64,000 bases of DNA from Cyclina sinensis (taxonomy: Eukaryota; Mollusca; Bivalvia; Venerida; Veneridae), in the NCBI GenBank assembly GCA_012932295.1, contig JAAONU010000002.1, forward strand, positions 22,227,770-22,291,769, given 5' to 3'. Both the position numbers and the translations under genes were made by a program. Numbering within the stretch: position 1 is the first letter of the stretch; each line of letters starts with the position of its first letter. This document shows positions 38,502 through 48,607 of this stretch, in pieces. The notes under the pieces were generated by a model. That model was not told the DNA's origin and made no database searches. It worked only from the letters and a program-made list of their open reading frames with translations.

Positions 38502-39305
38502 TTTTTAGCTTACCTGAGCACTGCTCAGGATGAGCTTTTGGGATCGTTGATTGTCCGGCGTGCATCGTGCGTCATCAACAATTTGACTTGAACGACTTCT
38601 CCTAAACCGCTAAGCCAACATTGACAAAACATGCCTGGGATTTTCCTTGCATGAAGCTCTACCAAATTTGTTCAAAGAATTAAATTCTATTAAGAACTCT
38701 GGCTGCTATGGCAACTGAAAGGAAAAACTTTGAAAATCTTCTTGTCTGAAACCACAAGGCCCTGAGCCTTAAGATTTGGAATGTAGCATTGTCTTTTGGA
38801 CCTCTACCAAGTTTGTTCAAATTGTGCCCCTGGGGTCAAATTTGGCCCCACCCCAGGGGTCAATTGATTTTACATGGGAAAACTTTGAAAATCTTCTTAT
38901 CTGAAATGGCAAAGGCCTGTGCCTCAAGATTTGGTTTGTAGCATTGTCTAGTGGACCTCTACCAAGTTCAAATTATACCCCTGGAGTCAAATTTGGCCCT
39001 GCCCCTAGGATCAGTTGATGTTACATACGCTTACCGTATATAGGCAAAACTTTAAAAAACCTCTTGTCTGAAACCACAGAGCCTAGAACTTAGATATTTT
39101 TAATGGAGCATCAGCTAGAGGTCATTTACGAAGTTTATTCAAATTATGCCCCTTGAGTGAAATTTGGTCCTGCCCTGGGGGTCAGTTGTATTCATATAGA
39201 TTTATATAGGGAGATTTTTAAAAAAGCTTTTGATGTTAGCTCAATAGCAGACCTAAAAGCAAAGTATTCAGGTGAGCGATCTAGGGCCATCATGGCCCTC
39301 TTGTT
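38502..39305 (+). mobile_element. AGCTCACC-family element, complete, nested
   Basis: The head AGCTTACCTGAGCACTGCTC pairs with CAGGATGAGCT, then a GTCCGGCGTGCATCGTGCG stretch, about four core units, and the tail TATTCAGGTGAGCGATCTAG with GGGCCATCATGGCCC and TCTTGTT. It lies inside the GGCCACT-headed repeat. Confidence 0.78.
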
Positions 39306-39951
39306 TTAAACGTGTGTCACATCCTTAGCAAAAAGTATGTGATGTAAAATTTTGAAATCTTGAATGAATAGTTGGTAGAATCTTGAGTTTAGTGCTACTG
39401 TCTGCTAAAGCAGAGCTGAATTATGCCCCTTAAATATACCGTATATACTCACTTATAAGACGCTCTCGCTTATAAGACGCACCCCTAACTCTGAATTGAA
39501 AATATGTACTTTTTGCATTGACCCTCTTATAAGACGCGGTCAGATTTTCACATCGTCGGAGGTCACGGGGTTCATGAAATTTTGAACTTTCACTTGGAAA
39601 CCCAACTGCTGTATTTGTTTTTGGTATTTTGAAAATATTTAAACAAAATTATTTTTAACATATTTTATTTAATTTTTGACAAGGTCTGAATTAATTTTAT
39701 TTCTTAAACCCCAAGAAAAACTTCCTACAAATACAGTGACATCCATTTATTAACAGCAACTGTATTCATTCGGTACCGGATTATTTTTTAATACTTAATT
39801 TCCTAAAGGTATGATCATACAAGCGTAGCACTAACAATTCATGACATTGCCGTAATTACCAATTATAACAATGACAATTTATTGGTTTCACTACTTCACA
39901 GTTAAAATTTGGCAAGCTGAAATGTCCTTAATCGTATTGTAGCACAAGTAA

Positions 39952-40389
39952 TGATCGGTCAACTATTTCTCGTATCATTTATCGAGTCTTTCACTTTAAT
40001 TTCAACCGCGCCATTTTTTTTACCGACGGCGCTATCACATTCATCAATTAACTCTGTTTGGATTGCCAGTCACGAACCATTTTCTCACTAACGCCAACGG
40101 CAGTATCAGCAATAAAACATGCCCATATCGATATATTATCCAATCATGTTGCAGTCTGAGCAGGCAGTCATGATCGGTAAACTATTTCCCGTATCATTTA
40201 CCGAGTCTTTCACTTTTAACTTCAACCGCGAATTTTTTTTTTTACCGACGGCGCTATCACATTCATCAATTAACTTTGTTTTGATTGCCAGTCATGAACC
40301 ATTTTCTCACTAACGCCAACGGCAGTATCAGCAATAAAACATGCCCATATCGATATATTATCCAATCATGTTGCGGTCTGAGCAGGTAG
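39952..40389. repeat. 219-bp tandem duplication inside the pogo-like element
   Basis: TGATCGGT begins at 39952 and again at 40171, and the text matches with scattered changes through CCAATCATGTTGCAGTCTGA (first copy) and its counterpart in the second. Each copy carries one helix-turn-helix relic. Confidence 0.9.
40051..40110 (-). pseudogene. Transposase helix-turn-helix relic, copy 1
   Basis: The - strand reads ADTAVGVSEKMVRDWQSKQS followed by a stop. GVSEKMVRDW is the typical recognition-helix text of CENP-B/jerky-type transposase N-termini. The equivalent in the second copy is at 40270-40329, with MVHDW. Only about 20 codons survive. Confidence 0.7.
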
Positions 40390-41228
40390 TCATGTATACT
40401 GAACTGTCATTCAGCAAATTCAAACCAATCAATAGAAGCCACAATTAGGCAATCACAAGCTGGTTGTGTTTATACAACAATTACGTTCTTCGATAAGAAA
40501 TTGCTGAAAATTTGCATCTAATTGGCATATAATTAATTTACAATGCCAGACAATTAACAGTAAAAGGGTCTCGGCTATCAACTCCTGCGAATCATTGAAA
40601 TAACAGTCTGTTCATTAGTGAGCCCCCTTTACTAAATTTCACAGTTTTTTAAATGTGAGAATTTAACATTATTGTTAGCGTGACTTGAAGCAATAATTGC
40701 GATTAACAGTTTTTAAAGTGATGTTTTAATTGAAAAAAAAAATTAAATATTAACTTATTGCCAAACATTCTTTTATTTAAAAACATAAAATAATGTTAAA
40801 GAAAGAACGAGTAGTATACGCCGATTGAGCATAATTTAATACGGTGCGGTACGGCCCCGGATGCGCTTTAGCACTCCTAGCAAAATGGCTGATGTTGAAA
40901 TGAAAGTAACGCTGACGCTGTCTAAAAAGGAGAAATAAGCCTTTGTTAGACCAAAACAAGAACATCTAGCAATACTTTTCATACTAATTAAAAGTCGTTG
41001 ATTAATTTCTACAGGAATGGTAATTTTTTGCCTTGTTATTTTTTGTTTAGCCCCGGTAAGTTACTGAACAGTTTGCAGCACATAACGGTTGCCGAAATAT
41101 GGACTGTAGAAGCCAGATTCTTGTTGGGATTTTTTTTTCTCTTGAAGGACGCGCTTATAAGACGCTCCCCCCTCGACAACCTTATAATATGATTCCTAAA
41201 AATGCGTCTTATAAGCGAGTATATACGG

Positions 41229-42067
41229 TACCTAAATTGCTGTATCTTAATTTACAATGTACAAGATGTGCTGAGCAAAAAGAATTTCATGCAGAACAAT
41301 ATTCTCCACAGTAAGGATGCTTAGGATATAGGATAAGAAGCAATGTGCTGTATCCCCCTCCCCTCTCCTCCCCTCCCCTACTCTAAAAAAAAAAAAAAAA
41401 AAATTTCACACTCGCCTTCTGGCCAGAGCAGTAAAGAAAAGGTAAGAAAAACTCGTCTGAAAAAGTTCATGCATTTTCAGTTCAAAGTAAACTGTGATGG
41501 CAGTTGTTACTGATACAAAGGGGAAGTAACTCTGTGTTGAATTTGGTACATTCTTGTAGTTCTAGAAATAAAAACAGTAGGACAACAACCTTGACACATG
41601 TATACTCATTGTACTTTTATAAAAGCTCATTTAATATATGAGCCTAAAATTATTTCATATGAGTCTATAAATTCCTGAGATTTCTTTAATCCTTAAGTTT
41701 AATTTGTGTAAGTTGAGGAGCATTGTACATTTCTTGCTAGGATAATAGCAGAAGAGGCGAAAAACTAATACTATCATGTCATAAAAGTGTTCTTTGACCA
41801 GTTAGTTTTAGAAAACAATGTGTGATGAATTTAATGATTGATGACACTTGTCAGTATAACAGCACAATAATAAACAGATCCTTTGATGTTTCATACCCAC
41901 TTGATAACTCTATATATGAGTACACTCCCATTTAAAGTACTTGCATATTTTTGCCAAAGATATTTTAATGTAAGTCATCTGGTTACTTTTAACATTACTT
42001 TATAATCCATTTTGTTTGAGGATAGAATTACGACATTTGGACTAGATAATTTAGATTAACCCTTTTT
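41229..42067. other. Intron, no gene seen
   Basis: Contains the tail of the disrupted repeat to about 41310, a C-rich stretch (41352-41378) followed by an A-run (41383-41402), then ordinary AT-rich intron. Confidence 0.5.
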
Positions 42068-42107
42068 ACCTAGCTGAGTGATTCAGGGCCATCATGGCTC
42101 TCTTGTT
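42068..42107 (+). mobile_element. Solo 3' end of an AGCTCACC-family element
   Basis: TAGCTGAGTGATTCAGGGCC with CATCATGGCTCTCTTGTT matches the tail of full copies, but no core or head precedes it. It ends 80 bp before a coding exon. Confidence 0.7.
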
Positions 42108-42187
42108 GAAACATACTGACATGTTAAATTCTTCATCAGCCAAAGGTCATTAACTAATATTTAATGGTGTTTCAATTGCTTGTCCAG

Positions 42188-42325
42188 CTGGAGGTGGAGA
42201 GGGCCTTGCTGGAAGGTGAGCATCAAACAGAGATGGAGCGACTACAAGATGACCAGGAAAAGATCAAACAGTTGAGACACAAACAAAATATGCTCATGGA
42301 AAAAGCGACCAGGGAAAGAGAAAAG
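42188..42325 (+). CDS. PHLDB1/2: PHLDB-like coiled-coil exon, 46 codons
   Basis: Acceptor CTTGTCCAG, donor GTACTG, 138 nt, phase 0 at both ends. It encodes LEVERALLEGEHQTEMERL and ends in EKATREREK. The EVERALLEGE stretch is one of the better PHLDB family matches. The donor departs from consensus at +4 but is acceptable. A solo 3' end of a repeat element finishes only 80 bp upstream of the exon, at 42107, so a transposable element sits very close to the branch-point region. Confidence 0.86.
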
Positions 42326-42467
42326 GTACTGTATAATATCTATATATGTACAACAGAAAACAGTCTAACTTTTACAATGCTAAAGACAATTCTTTATGCC
42401 TTTGTGATGAGTGCAGACCAGGATCAGCCAGTATTTCTTTGATAATATATGATAAATTGATCTGTCC

Positions 42468-42611
42468 ATTTGAATTATGGACAAGACCTTATCAGAAGTT
42501 CAGCAAGGTAAAGGTCAAAGCTGTAGCTTTTCATTAATATAGTAGGTGTTCCTACTACATGTATAAATAATCAACAGTTGTGAGAAAAAGCTGTTTCAGC
42601 AGTCCATTTCA
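42468..42611. repeat. 144-bp intron segment duplicated at 43137-43280
   Basis: ATTTGAATTATGGACAAGAC to GTCCATTTCA occurs twice, 669 bp apart in the same orientation, with about three mismatches. The second copy sits inside a GCCCCC-family element. Confidence 0.93.
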
Positions 42612-42682
42612 TCAGTAGACATTTTCCTTTACTGTTATGTCATCATGAATGTAATCATTTTGTTCCAGCTAACTCAAAATGT

Positions 42683-43908
42683 CACCCCCCCCCCACCATT
42701 TAAACTGATGGGGCATATAGCTTTGCACATGGTCGATCAGTCGGTTTGTTGGTAGAAAGTATCTTGAGAATGCATCAGCTAAAGTCTATCAAACATAGCA
42801 GGCAGGTTGGGAATGACCAGTAGATTACCCCTATTTTTCAGGACAATAGGTCAAAGGTCAGTGTCCCAGTGGCCCAGGTTTTCAAACTCAGCAGGCTAGG
42901 CGAGTTCATTGTTGACCAGTAGATGATCCCTATCGGTTTTTGGTTTACCAGGTCAAAAGTCAACTCCACAGTGACATTGCACCAAAAAACCATTTCTGAT
43001 CAGTATCAGGAGAATGCTTAGGCCTTGTGTGATCATACTTTATAGGGTGCTTATTCATAACCAGAAGATGACCTACATCCCTAGGTCATAGGTCAAGCCA
43101 CAGAGACATTGCATACCAAAACTGTTTCAGATCAGGATTTGAATTATGGACAAGACCTTATCAGAAGTTCAGCAAGGTAAAGGTCAACGCTGTAGCTTTT
43201 CATTAATATATTAGGTGTTCCTACTACATGTATAAATAATCAACAGTTTTGAGAAAAAGCTGTTTCAGCAGTCCATTTCAAAGCTCTGGCCTAGGCTTCT
43301 CAAACTTGATAGTCTAGTTGAATATGACTAGTAGATGAACCCTATCCTTTTAGGGGTCACTAGGTCAAGAGTCAAGGCCACAGTGATAATTGTTCACAGA
43401 ATGCTTCAGCACCAAAAATACTTGGGCTCCTCAAACATTGTAGGACTGTTGGTCATGACAAGTAGATGACCCGTAATGGTTTCAGATCACTAGCTCAAAG
43501 TTTAAGGCCACACTGACATTAAACAGCTAAACCCTCTTTGATCAATATCTGGACAACACTTGGGCTAAAGCTTTCCAGACTTAATCGGCTGGTTGATCAT
43601 GACCAGTAGATAACCCCTAGTGTTTTTTGGGGTCACCAGATTATGTGTGAAGGCCACTGTGACCTTCAGTACAAAAATGATCCAGGATGAGTAACTACAG
43701 CATGCTTGGGCCTAACCTGCTAAAATTTAATAGGCAGGTTGGTCATGACTAGGTCATTTTGGGAGTCAAAAGTTTGGGGCACTGTGACCATGAGCACACC
43801 CGCTGAGTCACAGTCTGCCCTTCAATTACAACATGGCCATCACTGGCTACCTACCACCAACTATAAGGCACTTCTAGGGGGATATATGTTTTACAAACAT
43901 CTCTTGTT
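42683..43908 (+). mobile_element. GCCCCC-family element with an internal insertion
   Basis: The head is degenerate (a C-run, then CACCATTTAAACTGATGGGG and CATATAG), followed by GTCGATCAGTCGGTTTGTTGG. Core units carry GACCAGTAGATGACCCCTA-like text. The tail AGGGGGATATATGTTTTACA ends AAACATCTCTTGTT. A 144-bp piece of the flanking intron lies at 43137-43280. Confidence 0.72.
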
Positions 43909-44057
43909 CATCATGAACTTGTTGTAGTGTTTTCTATCCTGAGGCAAAGGAATATAATTTTTTTTTATTTTCTCTTTCCCTTCCTTTCTATTGACTTGAA
44001 TGATATTCATAATTCTGCATTGAAACTGATAAAACATATTCCTTTATGTTATAATAG
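43909..44057. promoter_or_regulatory. Pyrimidine-rich tract before the candidate microexon
   Basis: TTTTCTCTTTCCCTTCCTTT (about 43970-43992) lies 65-85 bp before the acceptor at 44057. It is farther away than a usual polypyrimidine tract, so it may be an enhancer or repressor binding site or may be unrelated. Confidence 0.3.
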
Positions 44058-44069
44058 GCAAAGGAAAAG
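44058..44069 (+). CDS. PHLDB1/2: Candidate 12-nt microexon (AKEK)
   Basis: The bases GCAAAGGAAAAG are bounded by ATAATAG and GTAGGA and preceded by a pyrimidine-rich tract at about 43970-43992 and a shorter T-rich stretch at 44041-44050. Inclusion keeps phase 0 and would insert Ala-Lys-Glu-Lys between ATREREK and ELAVIERE, which fits the charged coiled coil in composition and shifts the heptad register by four residues. It is too short to be recognised by coding statistics, so support is limited to splice sites, phase and composition. Chance occurrence is quite possible. Confidence 0.4.
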
Positions 44070-44280
44070 GTAGGAGTGATTTTCTGTACCTAAAACCCAT
44101 TGGCTATAGAAATATATACAGTCTGTCCTATGTTTGTCTTGTCTGGGGTGCACTGGGGATCTAAAAACTCAGAGAACAGGGGTTACTTCCTTGGATAGTT
44201 TTAAGATTCAGATATATAAGGAACCAGGGATTCTGATCATTAAGTGTCTATTCTTAGATAAGCTTAAGTTAAGGCAAGCA

Positions 44281-44732
44281 TTTTAAAGCGACTGACTCAC
44301 AGATGGGCCGACGATGAAAAAAAAGAAAATGTTCTTACATCTTGAAATGTTTGCTGCAGTTGTGAAGAACATATTTAAACTAAGTTACTGATTCATTTTT
44401 TGATACAGGAAAACATCAAAATATTTTAGTTTTACACACTTTTATCTGTAAAAAATTTACCCCGTTAGTCACAGGGTAGATACTTTAGTTATAACATTAA
44501 TTCTGACGCAATCTTACAAGTAGGAGCTGTGGCTCAGTGGGCTAGATCATCGCTCTATATTTTACTGACCGAAAGGTCGTGGGTTCAAATCCTGGTTATG
44601 TCAAAACTTTTTTTTTCAGTTTTCATGGTGTCCAGAAGCATAATATTACATTTTTTCCATAGTTTAATAAATTTCTTAAATTTTAAAGAAAAAAAACTTT
44701 CAGCAAAATTCTGTGAGTCAGTCGCTTTAAAA
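44281..44732. mobile_element. Inverted-repeat element with tRNA-like insert
   Basis: TTTTAAAGCGACTGACTCAC at 44281-44300 is perfectly inverted at 44713-44732. The interior of about 410 bp encodes no protein but holds a tRNA-like sequence on the + strand. The class is not known to me; a MITE is the simplest reading. Confidence 0.72.
44523..44602 (+). repeat. tRNA-like sequence with pol III A and B boxes
   Basis: TGTGGCTCAGTGGGCTAGA (A-box-like) and GGGTTCAAATCC (B-box-like) are spaced as in a tRNA of about 80 nt. The acceptor ends (GGAGCTG and TTATGTC) do not pair and the anticodon arm is poor, so it is a SINE-type or pseudo-tRNA and not a working tRNA gene. Confidence 0.6.
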
Positions 44733-45062
44733 GATAATAGGTTATACGTCATCTGTGATAAATTTTATTAACTGTTCAGTAATATGAAATGAGTGAGTTT
44801 TTGGATCACCTTTGGTCAGTGTAAGGAATATGTCTTGATAAAGTGAATGTTATATGTATATAGTATATAAGAGTATAATAATAACAGTCAGAGACTGTAT
44901 GGATGCTCTTTATATTCCTGTTATATTTATCATACCCTGTTATATTTATTAAACAGATAGTTTAAGGGTCAAAAGTAAGCATATTATACATGTATTAAAC
45001 AAAACAATAAAATTGTTCTTCTTGCTAATATCATCTAATTTTATGTATCAATATTAATTTTA
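44733..45062. other. Intron, no gene seen
   Basis: AT-rich intron sequence without recognised repeats. Confidence 0.45.
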
Positions 45063-45605
45063 TACATCCACACATAAAGTGTATGGGGGCTATATTGGAT
45101 TCACCTTGGTGTCCCTTAGTCTGTTTCTTGTCCAAACCATAACTTCTCCATACCTGGATGGATTTTAAAATAACTTTGCATATTGTTTCACCTTGAACAG
45201 TTGGTGTGTTGCATGTAAGACCCAGGTGAGAAGCTCAAATGTCAAGGTCACTGTCACTGGTTAAAAGTAAAAATTGTTGATGATAGACCTTGTCTGGGCC
45301 ATGACTTCTCAGTGCATGGAAGGATTTTAAAATACCTTGTTGTATTTGTTCACCTTGATGTGCCAATGTGTGGCTTTTAAGACCCACAGCTCTAGCTCAA
45401 AGGCAAAAACACATTCATTGTGTCTCCTTTTTGGCTTGATACTAGTAATAGGCCTGACTTGCAAGTACACAAATAACAAAGTGACATTTAAGTGGGATAT
45501 ATCACAAAATAAACCAATCTTAACATCACAGTTTTATATTTCTTGTGCATGTTGTTGCTGCATTCCACTGTCATGAATTTTTACTGAGTTATGGGCCTTC
45601 GATTT
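45063..45605 (+). repeat. Diverged repeat with two ~160-bp units
   Basis: Units share ATGGATTTTAAAATAACTTT/ATGGAAGGATTTTAAAATAC and TTCACCTTGA. The first begins near GTGTCCCTTAGTCTGTTTCT. It resembles the core style of the other families, but ends are not clear. Confidence 0.45.
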
Positions 45606-45608
45606 TTT

Positions 45609-46164
45609 TATGCCACCACAGCATCTGTGATGTGGTGGCATATAGCGATTGACTTATGTGTGTGTGTGTGCGCTTGTAGGCACATGTCCGTTATATAGAT
45701 TATATAGTGAACTTCAAAAATCTTCTTCTCAAAAACTACAAGTCCGATTTCAACCAAACTTGGCAGGATTGCTTCTTCGATGAGGGACTTCCAAAGTAAT
45801 TCTAAGAATTTGATTCTGTTTGGAAATCTGGTTGCCATGGCAACAATTAGAAATAACAGGAAAAAAACTTTAAAAATCTTCTTCTCCAAGGCTTAGAGCT
45901 TTGATATTTTGCATTAGGCATTACCAAGTGGACCTCTAACAAGTTTGCTCAAATCATGGCTCCTGGGGTCAGATTGTTCTTGCCCCAGGGGCACATAGTT
46001 TTATATAGAGATATATAGAGAAAACTTAAGAAATCTTCCTCTTAGAACTGCCAGGCTGAGCTTTGATATTTTGCATGATACATTACCTAGTGGACCTTTA
46101 CCAAGTTTGTTTGAATTATGGCCTCTGGGGTCAAATTGGCCCCACCCCAGGGAGACATATATTT
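45609..46164 (+). mobile_element. GCCACCAC-family element, 5' part
   Basis: The head TATGCCACCACAGCATCTGT pairs with ATGTGGTGGCATA, then a GTGTGTGTGTGTGCGC run and core units (AACCAAACTTGGCAGGATTG, GTGGACCTCTAACAAGTTTG). The core text shares phrases with the AGCTCACC family. It is interrupted at 46165 and may resume at about 47395-47680. Confidence 0.65.
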
Positions 46165-46640
46165 ATTAGCTCACCTGAGCACTTTGTGCTCAAGGTGAGC
46201 TTTTGTAGTTGCCCTTTGTCCGTCGTGCGTTGTGCCTCTTGTATCCTGTGTCATCAACTTTTTACTTTAAACAATATCTCCTCCTTAACCACTAGGTGAA
46301 AGATGATTAATCTTTACAGGAATGTTCCTTGCATGAAGCTCTTCCAAAGTTGTGAAAAGAATTCCAATGATTCACAAGTTTTATATAGCAATATAGAAGA
46401 CAATCTTTAAAAATCTTCTTGTCCTAAAAAAACGAGGCCTAGAGTTTTTAAATTGGGCATGAAGCATTTTCTAGTAGACCTCTACCAATTTTGTTCAAAT
46501 ATTGTCCCTGGGGTCACTATTGGCCCCACGTGAGGGGTCACAAGTTTTATATAGCAATATATGAAAAAATCTTTAAAAATCCTCTTGTCTGAAACCACAA
46601 ATCCTAGAGTTTAAAATTTGGCATGCATCTGTCCATACAC
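46165..46640 (+). mobile_element. AGCTCACC-family element lacking its 3' end, nested
   Basis: The head AGCTCACCTGAGCACTTTGT is followed by GCTCAAGGTGAGCT, CCGTCGTGCGTTGTGCC and two core units. There is no tail before a different repeat starts. Confidence 0.65.
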
Positions 46641-47100
46641 CATGCATATGTGTCTTATAAAATTACAGGTTCCTTCAAAATTGGGCATGACATCTCAGAT
46701 TTTGTCAGAGTTATGGCACTTTTTCAACTCCAGATTTGGTTTCTGCACATTTAAAGTGAAACGCTTGCACAGATTTCATTTGTGTTTTGCATGTAAACTA
46801 CAGGTTCCTTTTGAAATTAGACATGACATCTCAGGTTTTGTCAGAGTTATTGCTCTTTTTTGGTTTAATTTCTTTTAAAATGAAGTTTCCACACTTTTTA
46901 AGGAGAAAGCTTCAACAGATTTCATTCATACTTTTGGTGTATATGTATCTTATGGAACTATGGGTTCTATTTGAACTGGGCATGACACCTCCAATTTTAT
47001 CAGAGTTATGACCATTTTTCAACTAAATTTCTGAAAGGAACCAAATCTGTCAAAATTTGAGCCTGGCAGGGGCATCTGTGCCCCATGGACACATTGCTAG
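46641..47100 (+). repeat. Repeat with three ~130-145-bp units and GGGGCATCTGTGCCCC end
   Basis: Units share GGGCATGACATCTCAGATTT or variants, GTCAGAGTTATGGC and CAGATTTCATT. The segment ends GCCTGGCAGGGGCATCTGTG with CCCC, a short palindrome, then ATGGACACATTGCTAG. The terminal text differs from the CTTGTT families. Confidence 0.55.
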
Positions 47101-47680
47101 TTATGGATTTGATTTTAACCAAACATGCACAAAACTTCCAGGAGATCTTTGTTCATTTCTTGACACAGCCTGTTCCTATCATGCATAATGGAGTTATGGA
47201 CCTGATAGGGGCAAAACAGGCATATTTTGCCTTGTCTTCATGGTAATAGTTTTATTTGGTATTTTATTTCAACCAAAGTTATACAGAAACATTGGCCAGC
47301 AATAGATCTTTGTTCCTTTCTTGAACTGGCCAGATCAAGTCAGTTAGGTGCCCTTAAAGGGCCAAAACAGGCATATTTTGTATAGACTTGAATAGAAAAT
47401 AACTTTTTTTTGGTCAGAAACCTCAAGGTTTTGAGTTTAGATATTTGGTTTGCAATGTGGCCTAGTGGACCTCTACCAAATTTATTCAAACCATGATCCT
47501 TGGGTCAAATTTGTGCCCACCCCAGGGGTCACTTTTTTGTATAAACTTTAAAAAAAAAATAAAAAAAATCTTGTTGTCAGAAACCATGTGACCTAAGTTG
47601 ACCAAAATCTTAGAAATTTAGTATGTAATTGACTGGTTCCTGACAACACTGATTTGGTGATGTTTAACCTGAAACTTGTG
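47101..47680 (+). repeat. Mixed repeat fragments
   Basis: To about 47370 two units share GAGATCTTTGTTCATTTCTT / ATAGATCTTTGTTCCTTTCT and AAACAGGCATATTTTG. From about 47395 the text (AGAAACCTCAAGG, GTGGACCTCTACCAAATTTA) matches the core of the interrupted element at 45609. Confidence 0.45.
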
Positions 47681-47957
47681 TCCTCAGGTCATCCTTTTGT
47701 TGGCACACAGTAGTACATAGCTGCACCCTGATATTAAATATGTAGAGTATATTTCATATTTTCAGATTCAAAATTTATTTTATTTTGTACTTCATAAAAA
47801 AACTCTGTATATGAGTTTTTGTTATTATATATGTTGATAAGCATGTTGGTTTGATAAAGTGTTTGTTGTACTGGAGTGCTCATTCACACTTGTTACTCTT
47901 CAAGTGGTCACAAACTTCAAATAGGGATAAGTCAGAAGATAAAATAGAGTTGTAACA

Positions 47958-48209
47958 AGAAAATCTTTGTTCTATCAATAACTAGTATGAGATATTAATC
48001 TTGAAGACAGTGTTTTTGTTAGAAAATCTTTGTTCTGTCAATAACTAGTGGGAGATATTAATCTTGAAGACAGTGTTTTTGTTAGAAAATCTTTGTTCTG
48101 TCAATAACTAGTATGAGATATTAATCTTGAAGACAGTGTTTTTGTTAGAAAATCTTTGTTCTGTCAATAACTAGTGGGAGATATTAATCTTTAAGACTGT
48201 GTTTTTGTT
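47958..48209. repeat. 63-bp tandem repeat, four copies
   Basis: Units begin AGAAAATCTTTGTTCTGTCA at 47958, 48021, 48084 and 48147. Copies 1 and 3 have AGTATGAG, copies 2 and 4 AGTGGGAG. Confidence 0.95.
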
Positions 48210-48607
48210 ACGAACTTATCCAACAATATAGTAATGCATTACGTACATGCAAATTAGGAAATGTGTGTGCATTCCATTATACTTCAGTAAACATTAAAAA
48301 GTACATGAAGTAAAGTTTATAATGTGATACATAAACATAGTCAGGTATATATAAAATTTATGAGGTTTATTGCATTACATTGCAAGCCCAGTTCATAGAT
48401 GGAAAATATTTACGTCTAAAACATAAAACAAAAATTTTTCTGATATCTGGCATATAGTTAAGTACAGCAACTATTGAAGTACAGCAACTATTGAAGTACA
48501 GCAACTATTGATATCATGAATTCTTTCTTCAGAGTAAAACGTTCAGTGGGGACAAGTAGATGTAAATTATGAAAACTACCCTATATCTGTTGTCCTCAAA
48601 TTTGTTA
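48210..48607. repeat. 17-bp repeat, three copies, in otherwise plain intron
   Basis: GTACAGCAACTATTGAA is repeated three times at about 48463-48511. The rest of the stretch shows no feature. Confidence 0.75.

Larger units (their letters stand above)
39439..41228. mobile_element. pogo/Tigger-like element, non-autonomous, TA target
   Basis: The left end CCGTATATACTCACTTATAA is inverted at the right as TTATAAGCGAGTATATACGG, with TA on each side (39437-39438 and 41229-41230). The 12-mer CTTATAAGACGC occurs at 39452, 39469, 39526 and 41154, and inverted at 41204-41215. The interior keeps only pieces of a transposase N-terminal helix-turn-helix on the - strand. Pogo-type elements target TA and carry CENP-B-like helix-turn-helix domains, which fits; a catalytic domain was not seen. 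Confidence 0.78.

Noticed and set aside
41352..41402. C-rich stretch plus A-run as a retrotransposon tail
   Set aside because: No coding or SINE body precedes it and no target duplication was seen; treated as a simple repeat.
44523..44602. Functional tRNA gene
   Set aside because: The acceptor stem does not pair and the anticodon arm is not convincing, although both internal promoter boxes look good.
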